This document shows positions 14,801-24,023 of a stretch of 64,000 nucleotides of DNA, in pieces. The position numbers and the translations under genes were made by a program. The DNA is from JADKIH01 sp049363815 (GTDB lineage: Bacteria; Bacteroidota; Bacteroidia; AKYH767-A; 2013-40CM-41-45): the NCBI GenBank assembly GCA_049363815.1, contig JBMQEM010000208.1:1-64000 (forward strand). Direction: 5' to 3'. The stretch's first letter is position 1, and every line of letters begins with the position of its first letter. A model generated the notes under the pieces. That model did not search any database, was not told the origin of the DNA, and saw only the letters and a program-made list of their open reading frames with translations.

Positions 14801-16282
14801 TTAGTTAATATCCCACCATACTTTTGCAGTGATGTCAGGTTGAGGCGGCGTATTCGGATTTGTCTGAATTTCTGAATTCGGATACGGGAGTCTTAGAGGA
14901 AAACTACCCGGAGCGATAAGACTCGTAAGTGAAACAGTAAAGAAATCAGGATAACCTGTTCTCCGCCATTCGTTCCACCCTTCTATCGATTGGTTTCCGC
15001 AGTTAGCTACCCATTTCTCTGTGATAATGGCCTTAACTTTATCTTCCTGAGTTCCGCTTGCAGGAAAAGCGATCTGTGGCAATGTATAGTAATCAGATGC
15101 ATCAGTCCCTGTGAAACCCCAACGTAAAAAAGAAGACGTGATTCCGGCTTCATATAATGCCTGTGCATCATCAGCGATCCATCCGCGTGCTGCCGCTTCA
15201 CTTAAAAGAAAATATGTTTCTGATGCAGATATGAAAACTGCTGGTGCATCTCCACCGGCAACAAGATCGCTTGGCTGAGAGAAATCATTCTGTGTTGCAT
15301 CGGAAGGAAAAGTAGGTGTCTTTCCATCACCCTGATCAATTCCCGCATGCGACCCTGCATTTGGGCCGGTTGTTGCAGGAATAAAAAATGCATCGATCCG
15401 GGGATCAGAATTTGCGATCATGTAATTTAAAATGGTATTACTTGCCATAATGTTTGCCCTGCTCAGATTAATAAATTCAGTGTATATAGGATGCTCATAC
15501 CCAACAGAATTTACAAAATGCATTTCGCCATCCATTCCGTCTTCAAGGAATATTGCACCGTTTGAATACAGGTTACTGATACCTGCTTGCGCTACAGCGG
15601 GACGAACTTCAGACTGACGCATGTAAATTCTAAGTTTAAGGGAATTAGCAAATCGCTCCCACAATTCCATGTCACCATGGTAAACAAAATCATCAGCACC
15701 TGGCAAGAATGCAGAAGCATCATAATCGATGTTTGAAATTCCTTTATCTATCATAGTGATCAGGCCATCATAAATTGATTGCTGAGAATCAAAATGCGGA
15801 GCAATATTTTCCAAGCCCTTCAATGCTTCGGAAAATGGAATATCACCATGCAGGTCAGTTAGTACTTGAAACACATAAGCTTCCATTATATATGCAATAG
15901 CAGTATAATTTGACTTGTCTTCAGAAATACCTTTCTCACTCAACACCTTGAAGTCCTCAAGTACATCTGAATATAATTCTACCCATTGCCTGTCGAACGT
16001 CGTATTTGGAATCTGATACTGATCATAAATATTGTATTGATTTCCGGTTGAACCTTGTGTCCAGTATTGCGCCCAGAAACCAGTGACTACCTGATATGTT
16101 CCACCGGTAATAAATGCAGTATGAGCTATCGCAGGCGGAAGAATCAATTCACTTGTTACATCCGTTGGATTATTAGGATCTGTATTCACATCAAGAAAAT
16201 CTTTCTTGCATGAATTCATTGTGATCGCAGCTACGATCATGATCAAACCTGTATATATTTTAATTTTTTTCATAGTTCTCAT
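14801..16282 (-). CDS. SusD/RagB-like nutrient-binding outer-membrane lipoprotein
   Basis: A 493-residue surface lipoprotein. The signal peptide ends in the lipobox TMNSC (Cys 25, or Cys 22 if translation begins at the second Met). The family N-terminal motif KKDFLDVNTDPNNPTDV is present, and the body is the helical TPR-rich SusD fold (ANSLKLRIYMRQ, SETYFLLSEAAARGW). It is of the SusD-like group that keeps the LRIYMR motif, and C-terminal segments such as GWNEWRRTGYP are typical. Together with the upstream SusC barrel, 11 bases away, it forms a lid-and-barrel importer for oligosaccharides or peptides. The substrate cannot be determined from sequence. Confidence 0.93.
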   Translation of the reverse strand: MRTMKKIKIYTGLIMIVAAITMNSCKKDFLDVNTDPNNPTDVTSELILPPAIAHTAFITGGTYQVVTGFWAQYWTQGSTGNQYNIYDQYQIPNTTFDRQWVELYSDVLEDFKVLSEKGISEDKSNYTAIAYIMEAYVFQVLTDLHGDIPFSEALKGLENIAPHFDSQQSIYDGLITMIDKGISNIDYDASAFLPGADDFVYHGDMELWERFANSLKLRIYMRQSEVRPAVAQAGISNLYSNGAIFLEDGMDGEMHFVNSVGYEHPIYTEFINLSRANIMASNTILNYMIANSDPRIDAFFIPATTGPNAGSHAGIDQGDGKTPTFPSDATQNDFSQPSDLVAGGDAPAVFISASETYFLLSEAAARGWIADDAQALYEAGITSSFLRWGFTGTDASDYYTLPQIAFPASGTQEDKVKAIITEKWVANCGNQSIEGWNEWRRTGYPDFFTVSLTSLIAPGSFPLRLPYPNSEIQTNPNTPPQPDITAKVWWDIN

Positions 16283-16293
16283 TTTTGAATTGA

Positions 16294-19200
16294 TTAAAAA
16301 GTAAATCTTACCATACCACCGAAACTTCTTACGGAAGGCAAAGCACCATAATCATATCCCTGAACATTTCCTGTTCCGAATGAACTCACTTCCGGATCCA
16401 GATAAATATTCTCTTCCGGAGTACTGATCCATAAATTCCGTCCATATGCTGTCAAGGTAATTTCTCCGAATGGCGTTTTATTCATCCATCGTTTCGGCAA
16501 TACATAGGAAAGATTCAGTTCGCGTAGTTTAATATAAGAACCATCCAGCAAATTCTCACCGTGAACATTTGTTAATGCTGCGCCCGAATTAGCATAGTAA
16601 GTAAATGGATCAGCCAGCACTGTATTCTCACCATATGATCCATCAGGATTTAATACTACGCTATTAGGAATAACAAATGGTTCTCTGTTATTGAAAGTTG
16701 TAATAGGATCAGTTCCCGTAAAGATCATAGTACTGCGGGTACGGGAGTATAGCAATCCTCCTTGTTTAATATCAAAAGTGAAAGAGAAACTCCAGCTTTT
16801 GTATGTAAAGGCATTATTAATACCCATTGTATAATCAGGCAGAACTGTACCAGCCAGCTGATCATTCGGATCTGTGATCGGTAAACCGGTATTCGGGTCA
16901 CAAACAATGTGTCCTTCAGGATCACGCATGTATGATGTTACAAGGAGTTGTCCCCAAGGCTTACCAACTGCTGCTACAATATCAGCTCCTGCGAACGTCG
17001 TTCCCGCTCCGATGGAGATCTGATTTAAACCCTGATATAGTTCATCGACATTATTGGTATTTTTAGAATAATTCACTGAAAGAGCCCATTTGAAATTCTT
17101 ATTCACGATCGGTACAACTTTTAAGAGCATTTCAATTCCCTTATTCGTCATCGTGGCAGCATTTACAAATTGCGCCCTGTATCCAATCGTTGCTGGGAGC
17201 TGAATAGGAATGATCTGATCTTCGCTTTTATTCGTATAGTAATTAAAATTAAAACCGATCCTGTCGTTCAGGAATGAAAGCTCTGTTCCGATCTCGAATG
17301 CTGTTGTAAATTCCGGTGTAAGGTTTGGATTGGAAAGTGTATTTCCTTTTGTGAATCCTGGAATTCCATTGTAAGGAAATTCAATTTGTACACCCTGATG
17401 TCCGTCGGTAATTGTATATGCAGGATTGCTTGTATTAGGTGCGCTGAATACTTCACTCAGGCTATACGCAGGAGCATCTTTACCAACTCGGGCATAACTC
17501 ATAGATACTTTTCCGAAAGAGAGAACTTTATTGCTCATCTTGAATGCATCCGTAAACACAAATGACAAGTTTGCACTAGTGTAAAAATAACTGTTGTTAT
17601 CGATAGGAAGTGTTGACGAGTGATCATTCCTTCCGGTCAATTCCAGGAATAAGAAATTTTTATAATCGAAGGCGAGATCGGCATAAACACCCCAAAGTCT
17701 TCGGATATTCAGATTATTAGATGTAGATGTATTTCCATTTACACCACTTAGATTATAAAAACCGGGAATAATAAGTTGTGGAGCTGTAGAAATTAAAGCA
17801 GTATTTTTTCTTTCATTCACATTCTGCCCGAGAATAAAACTAAATTTCAAATCCTTGTTTATTGAACGTTTGATCGTAGCGGTGATATCCGAGTTGATTT
17901 CTCTTCCTGTCAGTTCTGAAAACTGATAAAATCCGGGATAATCAACGCTTCCATCAGCGAACCGTGGTGAAGCAGGATCAGTTTTAGCTATTGCATGAAT
18001 CTCTTCCCTGTTATCGGCATAGAAATCAGTTCCCAGTCTGTAACCGAAAGAAAGCCATTCAAGAGGTTTATAATTCAACTGAACATTTCCGATGAGGTGA
18101 TCAACATCATTCTCATAAGAATTCTCATTCAATGCGAACCATGGATTATTTGTGTAAGGGCTATAGTATCCATCAAGATCATTGAACTTATTTTTATAGT
18201 CTTTAAGTTCCAGCAAACTAATATCACGGGGAGTCTGGATTATATTCTCCCATGGCGACAAAGCTGTGTTCTGTCCTTGAATAGACAAATCACCTTTGGA
18301 TTTAGAATAAATGACAGATGCTGAACTGCTGACATTATTAGTTAATTCAGTACTTGCAGAAACTTTAAAACTGTATCGGTTATAGGAAGTACCCGGAACG
18401 ATCCCAGTCTGTTTTACATTTCCAAAGGAAAAATAGTAAGCAGTTTTGTCCTGATTCCCTGCTAGAGAAAAATTGTTTGTATAAGTATGACCAACATCAA
18501 AGAATTCCCTCACATTATCTTCCAATGCGACATATGGTTTTACTCTTTGTTCGCCATCGACTGCATAGCCCCATGGACGGACAACACCATCAAAGGGAGC
18601 GCCCCAACTAGTATTCTCACGAAGGTCATGCAGGAAGAAAGGTAAGCCTTGACCAAATTGATTCTGAAACTCCGGCAACTTAAGAGGAGTTTCGAATGTC
18701 ATACCGCTTGAGAAAGTCATTGACAAATTTTTTCCTGACGATTTTAAGGATTTGCCGGATTTGGTTGTTATCATGACAGCACCATTGGATGCACGCGATC
18801 CATATAAGGCAGCAGCAGCAGGACCTTTCAGGATAGAAATTGATTCTATGTCTTCAGGATTGATATCATTTGCACGATTACCGGCATCTACTTGTCTGTT
18901 CAGTTCATCGCCGGTCTGGAAATTATCATCCTGAATCGGAATTCCATCAACGACCATCAGTGGTCTGTTATCACCTAACAGAGATGAACCTCCCCGGATA
19001 ATTATTCTCGAAGAAGAACCAACTCCGCCGGAAGCGCTTGTGATCTGAACCCCTGCAACTTTTCCTTGCAATGAATTCACAAGACTTCTTTCTTCACCTT
19101 TTGTAAGATCACTACCGGTAACTGTCGATACGCCATAACCTACACTCCGCTTTTCTCTTTCAACAGCATTCGCAGTAACAACGATCTCATTTAACTTTCT

Positions 19201-19500
19201 GATGTCAGTTTCCAGAACAGGATTAATGGTAGTAGAAGTACCGATTACAATTTCCTGTGAGGTAAACCCTACTCCGGAAAAAACAAGAGTAGTTGCAGTT
19301 GAAGGGACAGATAAGGAATAATTACCTTCAATATCTGAAATGGTCCCGGTTGAAGTACCTTTTAAGATAACAGAAACACCGGGAAGTGTCTGCCCATCAT
19401 CTTTTGATGTAATTTTCCCTGAAATGACCCGGTCCTGTGCAAAGAGAATTCCGGTTGCCATTAAGAGGGTAAAAAGTAATGAAGTAAATTTCCTGCTCAT
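16294..19500 (-). CDS. SusC/RagA family TonB-dependent outer-membrane transporter
   Basis: A 1068-residue outer-membrane importer. After a signal peptide (ending ATGILFAQ) comes a carboxypeptidase-D regulatory-like domain (~22-110: VISGKITSKDDGQTLPGV, SVPSTATTLVFSGVGFTSQE). A TonB-box/plug region follows (~115-250) with the SusC signatures RIIIRGGSSLLGDNRPLMVV, GIPI and SILKGPAAAALYGSRASNGA. The remainder is the 22-strand barrel ending in aromatic GGMVRFTF. Length fits the SusC family. It heads the operon susC-susD-lipoprotein-DUF1579. A 394-base leader region with several palindromes lies upstream, and a LuxR-type response regulator gene is next to it, which probably controls it. Confidence 0.95.
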   Translation of the reverse strand: MSRKFTSLLFTLLMATGILFAQDRVISGKITSKDDGQTLPGVSVILKGTSTGTISDIEGNYSLSVPSTATTLVFSGVGFTSQEIVIGTSTTINPVLETDIRKLNEIVVTANAVEREKRSVGYGVSTVTGSDLTKGEERSLVNSLQGKVAGVQITSASGGVGSSSRIIIRGGSSLLGDNRPLMVVDGIPIQDDNFQTGDELNRQVDAGNRANDINPEDIESISILKGPAAAALYGSRASNGAVMITTKSGKSLKSSGKNLSMTFSSGMTFETPLKLPEFQNQFGQGLPFFLHDLRENTSWGAPFDGVVRPWGYAVDGEQRVKPYVALEDNVREFFDVGHTYTNNFSLAGNQDKTAYYFSFGNVKQTGIVPGTSYNRYSFKVSASTELTNNVSSSASVIYSKSKGDLSIQGQNTALSPWENIIQTPRDISLLELKDYKNKFNDLDGYYSPYTNNPWFALNENSYENDVDHLIGNVQLNYKPLEWLSFGYRLGTDFYADNREEIHAIAKTDPASPRFADGSVDYPGFYQFSELTGREINSDITATIKRSINKDLKFSFILGQNVNERKNTALISTAPQLIIPGFYNLSGVNGNTSTSNNLNIRRLWGVYADLAFDYKNFLFLELTGRNDHSSTLPIDNNSYFYTSANLSFVFTDAFKMSNKVLSFGKVSMSYARVGKDAPAYSLSEVFSAPNTSNPAYTITDGHQGVQIEFPYNGIPGFTKGNTLSNPNLTPEFTTAFEIGTELSFLNDRIGFNFNYYTNKSEDQIIPIQLPATIGYRAQFVNAATMTNKGIEMLLKVVPIVNKNFKWALSVNYSKNTNNVDELYQGLNQISIGAGTTFAGADIVAAVGKPWGQLLVTSYMRDPEGHIVCDPNTGLPITDPNDQLAGTVLPDYTMGINNAFTYKSWSFSFTFDIKQGGLLYSRTRSTMIFTGTDPITTFNNREPFVIPNSVVLNPDGSYGENTVLADPFTYYANSGAALTNVHGENLLDGSYIKLRELNLSYVLPKRWMNKTPFGEITLTAYGRNLWISTPEENIYLDPEVSSFGTGNVQGYDYGALPSVRSFGGMVRFTF

Positions 19501-19894
19501 ATCTATTATGTTAAAGTGAAATAATAATTGATAGAGATTTCTTTAAGCGAACAGTTCAGGTATCAACAACATCAAAATTCAGTAACAATAATTTAAGGAA
19601 TTCTTGTTTAACCAAAACTATGAGAAGTATGATACGATCATCCGGTGATGTTGTTTATGAATGACGAACTGTCCGCTCAAATGAAATCTTTTTTTACCAA
19701 ATCATACACTCAGTATGATGGTATAAAAGAATAAAATTTTGATGACTTCCTTTACCACATATAAATGTGGTTTGATGTAGTTAAAATAAAAATACTACTA
19801 CATCAATATGTAGCAGTGAATGACCTTAAAATAAAAAAATAATATTTAAATGACTCAACCATAAAAGCAGTAACAATAAATTCACTGGTACTTT
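19501..19894. promoter_or_regulatory. Upstream control region of the susCD operon
   Basis: No gene fits. A minus-strand -7 box TAGTTTTG (19620-19613) could start a transcript with a ~105-base leader to susC; no good TTG is seen upstream of it. Further upstream are TCATAC-N5-GTATGA (19702-19718), the two CYACAT-N4-ATGTRG palindromes described separately, and TGATGTAGT (19773-19781) inverted at 19797-19805. The response-regulator gene ends at the far side. Confidence 0.5.
19755..19813. promoter_or_regulatory. Paired palindromes CYACAT-N4-ATGTRG upstream of susC
   Basis: CCACAT-ATAA-ATGTGG (19755-19770) and CTACAT-CAAT-ATGTAG (19798-19813) are perfect 6-bp-armed palindromes with 4-base spacers, 43 bases apart centre to centre (about four helical turns). 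A third copy, CTACAT-TAAA-ATGTGG, precedes the propeller kinase gene at 23726-23741. The form fits a dimeric NarL/LuxR-type regulator, such as the one encoded next door. Confidence 0.65.
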
Positions 19895-20509
19895 TTACCC
19901 AAACTTTTTCACCTTGGCAAAAGCTTCCGGCAGTGAATGCACTTCAAGTTTTTTGTAAATATTTTTTATGTGAAACCGGACTGTATCATGAGAGATGAAA
20001 AGCAGTTCAGCAACCATTTTGTAACTGTTCCCTTTGCTTAATAATGTTAATACTTCTTGCTCTCTTTCAGTCAACGACGAAACGATGAAATTCCTGAACG
20101 AGCCAACCACCATCCGTGCAATACGCGGACTCATCGGGGACCCACCTTTGCTAACATCGCGGATAGCATCAAGGATCTGTTCCGGAGTGGTGTTCTTCGT
20201 TATATATCCGCATGCTCCTGCACAGAGAGAATCAAATACCGTTTTGTCTTCAGCAAAAACTGTGAGCATGATGATGTCAGTCGACGGAAGAATCCGCTTG
20301 ATCTTCTTCACGGCTTCTATACCGGAAATACCTGGTAAATTAATATCCATCAGAATCACATCAGGCTTCAGCGCTTCAACATTTTTAACAGCACTCTCTG
20401 CATCTGAGAATGCAGCTATACAAATGAATTCATCAGCATGTTCCTTTAAAGAGATCTGAAGACCTTCTCTCAGGTCTGAACTATCATCTACGATTACAAC
20501 CTTTATCAT
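19895..20509 (-). CDS. NarL/LuxR-type response regulator
   Basis: A 204-residue two-component regulator. The receiver domain spans ~1-120 with acidic pocket D8/D9, phosphoacceptor D55 (VILMDINLPG) and K105-type lysine (GYITKN). The LuxR-type helix-turn-helix spans ~140-204 (LTEREQEVLTLLSKGNSYK, FISHDTVRFHIKNIYKKLEV). It follows the sensor kinase gene by six bases, so kinase and regulator are cotranscribed. The gene lies directly downstream of the susC control region, on the same strand. The palindromes shared by the susC and kinase upstream regions are its best candidate binding sites. Confidence 0.93.
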   Translation of the reverse strand: MIKVVIVDDSSDLREGLQISLKEHADEFICIAAFSDAESAVKNVEALKPDVILMDINLPGISGIEAVKKIKRILPSTDIIMLTVFAEDKTVFDSLCAGACGYITKNTTPEQILDAIRDVSKGGSPMSPRIARMVVGSFRNFIVSSLTEREQEVLTLLSKGNSYKMVAELLFISHDTVRFHIKNIYKKLEVHSLPEAFAKVKKFG

Positions 20510-20515
20510 TTTATT

Positions 20516-23500
20516 TTAATTTGTGAGTGGCACAGATAATTCTATAATTGTTCCTTTCCCATCCGAACTGATCTTTAATTCACCATTGATCAAACCGGAA
20601 CGCTTGTATACATTTTTCAACCCATTTCCGTACTGGCTGGCTTCAGTTAAAATGCCTGAGCCATCGTCAGTAACAATAAGTGTATAATGATTATTTTCAC
20701 GAATTGCATTCAAAGAAACTGTTCTGGCTTTTGAATGCTTGAAACTATTATTCATCACTTCCTTGAATATAAGAAGTACATGTCGCTTCTGTTCAAAAGG
20801 TATAGTATCATTCTTGAATGCAGGGTTATTTTCCATTGAAACAAAACGGAACTCTGTCTGATCAAAGAGTGATTCACCAAATTCCCGAAGTTGTTTGTAA
20901 AGATCAAAAAGCGAATCCTTCTCCGGGTCCATAGCCCATAACAGATCACGCATTGTATGATATAAAGCACCGGTAGTTCCGGTGATCTTGTCAAGATAAC
21001 CTTTTAATTCAGTCTGCTCCGGATTTAGCTTACGTTTCATGATCTCACTGAACCACGAAATAGTAGTCAGCTTGTGACCCAGTTCATCATGAAAATCAGC
21101 TGCTGTATCTGTTCTGATCTTCTCGATTGCGGCCAGTTGCTTCATCTTGAATTTTAACCTATACACATGCATGAGCCACAAAATTGATCCTACAACAAGC
21201 ACTAAAGCGAGATAAAACCAAACTGTTTTATAGAAAGGTGGTCTGATCCTGATGACAATTTTTTCACCGGTCGTATTGAATATCCCATCTTCATTTGAAC
21301 CAATGACACGGAAAACAAATTCTCCAGGAGGCAGGTTTGAAAATATTACTTTATTTGTCGTGCCGAGATTTGTCCATTCCTTCTGATAACCTTCAAGCAT
21401 GTATGCGTATTGATTCTTGGCCGGATTTGAATATTGAAGTGCAACAAATTCTATTGAAAAAGAATTGTTATTATGTTTTAATTCTATCACCCCATCAGAA
21501 TCAAAAGTATCTGCTCCATCTTTTCCAAGTACCTGAAATTTTGTGATCGCAAGTTGGGGTTTAACAGTATCTGTTTTTATTTCCCATGGCTTGAAAGAAG
21601 TATAACCATTTACTCCGCCAAAGAATAACTCATTAGATCCTGAAATAAATCCGGCACCGGCATTGAATTCATTGCTTTGCAAACCATCGTGCAGATCATA
21701 ATTAAAAAATCGTTTCTGTGTTTTATCGTACTTTGTTAAACCGCCGTTAGTACTGAACCAAATTGAATTCCTGACACTATCGACCTGAACAGTGTAAATT
21801 GCATTATTCTTCATCCCATCTTTCCTGGAGAAATTACTAAGCGAATAATCATTCGCAGATCTGAAAGTGATGTTAGACAATCCATTTGCAGTGGCAATCC
21901 AGACCGATCTGTCAAAATCTGAAGTAAGATTATAAACGTTATCACATCTGAGTGAAGTGGTATCATCAGGCAAATGACGAATCACAAAAGGATTCATGAA
22001 ATTATACTTTTTGTCTTTGAATTCAAAGATCAGAAGCCCCTGCGATGTTCCGACAAACAGATTGTTGCTAACATCCATTGTGACAGAAGAAATCACGATT
22101 TTGTCATCAAATTTTAAATCATCGAGGGCAATGATCATTTTTGACTGAAGTGTTCCTGGATCAAACTGGTATATTTTTCTCGGCAACACAACATACATCC
22201 GGCCTTCGGAATTGATATAGAGATCACGGACACCTACATTTGGAAAACTTGTATTCACAACTACTTTCCTGAAATCCGGTTTTAAAGAATACGGCTTTTC
22301 AATTTTGAACAATCCTGTCGAAGTTCCTGTCCAGATTCTTCCTGCATTATCTTTAGCCAGATGATTTATAAAATTACTTTCCCATAGAAAATCTGTGGAA
22401 TTATTGACAGTAAAGAGCTGCCCTTTTCCTGAAGAAAGATTTTTACGGATCAATCCCGATGTTGTACCTATCCACAAGAAAGTTGAATCCTGCAAGAGGC
22501 TATAAACAAATGGTACAGTGAGATGCTCTTTCAGATCATAGGAATAAAAATTCTTGGTGACAGGAACCAGCTTTGCAAGTCCATTAGCTTCGCTCCCGGC
22601 CCAGACAATTCCTTTATTGATCTTATCTTCTTTAAGTGAAATGACAGAACCTTGCGCAAAAGAACTTCCTGCTGCAATGCTTTGGGCATAGAGCAAAACA
22701 CCTTTATCCGCTTTAAGGCTGTCAGTATGCAATCTGTATACACCATCTGAACATCCCAACCATAAGTAATTATCAGAAAACAATGCAGCACAGTTAATAT
22801 AGATCTGCTTTTCACTCTTATCAGAAATTCTGTATGTTTGAAATTTCTCGCTGAGAGGATCAAAAACGGATACTCCTGTTTTTGTAACTGCTAAAAGGTT
22901 TCCTCTTTTATCCTTTACTATATCACAAATATAATTATTGCTAATACCACTTTCAGAGGCAAAAACCTTTATAGAGTTGTTTTGTTGATTTCCATTTGAA
23001 TCAGTTGTCAACCTGCACAAGCCCTTCTTTGTTCCGATCCATAAAACTCCGGGCTTCTCTGGAAAAATTACAGAAATGTTTCTGAATAAACTATCATTTC
23101 CTGTATTTATAGTCTCAAAGAACATTGAATCTTTGCCCGATGAATTTTTAATTTCAAACAAACGATTCAATCCGACTGATGTTCCTACCCAGATCGTTCC
23201 GGCTGCATCTTCCGAGATAGTGAAGATAGAATTGTCATTGATCGATCCTTTGTTTTCACTCTCGGAAAAAGTGGTAAATGATTTGGTCGATCTGTTAAAG
23301 AGGCTTAAACCGGAATTCATAGTGCCAACCCATAGACGGTTCTTTGAATCACAGAATACCGACATTATATTTCCTGACGGAATAGAAGTTGAATCGAATG
23401 GTTGATTGTAATATGTTTCGAAAGAAATTCCATCGTACTTATTCAGTCCGTCTTGAGTAGCCACCCATAAAAAACCGGGCGAGTCCTGTGCAATACTGTA

Positions 23501-23686
23501 AACAGTACTTTGTGAAAGTCCTTCAGCTAGCGAAATCTTTACGGTACGATAGACCTGACCGCTGGAAAAAAATGCAAAATGCAATAAGTACAGAAAGAAA
23601 AAATACCTTAAAAACGTGGAAATTCTCCCTTTCTCTGACTTTCTGACCTCGGATCGTCCGACCTTACTCTTCATTGAAGTTATCAA
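20516..23686 (-). CDS. Two-component propeller sensor histidine kinase (Reg_prop, Y_Y_Y, HisKA_3)
   Basis: A 1056-residue membrane sensor. A basic N-terminus and hydrophobic stretch (~25-44, FFFLYLLHFAFF) act as signal or anchor. Residues ~45-725 are the two-component-regulator propeller repeats (LWVATQDGLNKYDG, RLWVGTMNSGLSLF, IWVGTSVGLNRL). Residues ~732-808 are the Y_Y_Y domain (YAYMLEGYQKEWTNLG). One transmembrane helix lies near 818-838. The cytoplasmic part is HisKA_3 (FHDELGHKLTTISWF, His near 869) and HATPase_c (GNGLKNVYKR). It lacks the AraC and receiver domains of hybrid HTCS proteins and signals instead through the separate LuxR-type regulator. Codons 6-17 derive from a heptamer-like repeat (GRSEVRKSEKGR). 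Input is probably a saccharide or other SusCD substrate. Confidence 0.93.
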   Translation of the reverse strand: MITSMKSKVGRSEVRKSEKGRISTFLRYFFFLYLLHFAFFSSGQVYRTVKISLAEGLSQSTVYSIAQDSPGFLWVATQDGLNKYDGISFETYYNQPFDSTSIPSGNIMSVFCDSKNRLWVGTMNSGLSLFNRSTKSFTTFSESENKGSINDNSIFTISEDAAGTIWVGTSVGLNRLFEIKNSSGKDSMFFETINTGNDSLFRNISVIFPEKPGVLWIGTKKGLCRLTTDSNGNQQNNSIKVFASESGISNNYICDIVKDKRGNLLAVTKTGVSVFDPLSEKFQTYRISDKSEKQIYINCAALFSDNYLWLGCSDGVYRLHTDSLKADKGVLLYAQSIAAGSSFAQGSVISLKEDKINKGIVWAGSEANGLAKLVPVTKNFYSYDLKEHLTVPFVYSLLQDSTFLWIGTTSGLIRKNLSSGKGQLFTVNNSTDFLWESNFINHLAKDNAGRIWTGTSTGLFKIEKPYSLKPDFRKVVVNTSFPNVGVRDLYINSEGRMYVVLPRKIYQFDPGTLQSKMIIALDDLKFDDKIVISSVTMDVSNNLFVGTSQGLLIFEFKDKKYNFMNPFVIRHLPDDTTSLRCDNVYNLTSDFDRSVWIATANGLSNITFRSANDYSLSNFSRKDGMKNNAIYTVQVDSVRNSIWFSTNGGLTKYDKTQKRFFNYDLHDGLQSNEFNAGAGFISGSNELFFGGVNGYTSFKPWEIKTDTVKPQLAITKFQVLGKDGADTFDSDGVIELKHNNNSFSIEFVALQYSNPAKNQYAYMLEGYQKEWTNLGTTNKVIFSNLPPGEFVFRVIGSNEDGIFNTTGEKIVIRIRPPFYKTVWFYLALVLVVGSILWLMHVYRLKFKMKQLAAIEKIRTDTAADFHDELGHKLTTISWFSEIMKRKLNPEQTELKGYLDKITGTTGALYHTMRDLLWAMDPEKDSLFDLYKQLREFGESLFDQTEFRFVSMENNPAFKNDTIPFEQKRHVLLIFKEVMNNSFKHSKARTVSLNAIRENNHYTLIVTDDGSGILTEASQYGNGLKNVYKRSGLINGELKISSDGKGTIIELSVPLTN

Positions 23687-23725
23687 CTATTTTAAGCAAG
23701 TTACAAAATCCTGAGATAAAAATTA

Positions 23726-23741
23726 CTACATTAAAATGTGG
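23726..23741. promoter_or_regulatory. CYACAT-N4-ATGTRG palindrome upstream of the propeller kinase
   Basis: CTACAT-TAAA-ATGTGG lies 40 bases ahead of the kinase start codon. It is the same motif as the pair upstream of susC, differing by one arm base. Position near the promoter suggests autoregulation of the kinase-regulator operon. Confidence 0.6.
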
Positions 23742-23876
23742 GCGGAATACGGACTCTGTTAAGACAAGACTTAAAAAAAGTAAATGATAATGCCTTTAAA
23801 ATTTCTGTTAAAAAAAAAGGATGAATAAGTTTATTAAAATTACTCTTGTGCCGATTGCGTTTGAAAAGAAAACACA

Positions 23877-23941
23877 AAGTTCACTAAAAGTCAGCACAAG
23901 AATACAAGTGATTTTATTCCTGACTAAATTTTAGTGAACTT
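23877..23941 (-). terminator. Hairpin terminator after the sugar-dehydrogenase-like gene
   Basis: AAGTTCACTAAAA (23877-23889) pairs perfectly over 13 bp with 23929-23941. An inner GTCAG/CTGAC stem extends it past a small bulge. On the minus strand it is followed by a T-rich stretch. It lies 83 bases beyond the stop codon. Confidence 0.65.
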
Positions 23942-24023
23942 CGAATTTAACTTTCATTCACATAGTATATATTATTTCTGAAACATAAACAGAATTTCTG
24001 CTGTATTATTATCAGAAAAAAAA

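Larger units (their letters stand above)
23687..24023. other. Non-coding gap between the propeller kinase and the sugar-dehydrogenase-like gene
   Basis: A 337-base gap between two minus-strand genes. It holds the kinase upstream region with the CTACAT-TAAA-ATGTGG palindrome and the terminator hairpin of the upstream gene at 23877-23941. No gene is seen. Confidence 0.6.

Noticed and set aside
19754..19771. Palindrome ACCACAT-ATAA-ATGTGGT as a terminator
   Set aside because: No T tract follows on either strand, and the motif recurs as an operator-like palindrome in two other places.
20034..20459. Plus-strand frame of 141 codons opposite the response regulator
   Set aside because: Antisense to the LuxR-type regulator gene, with no domain or start signal.
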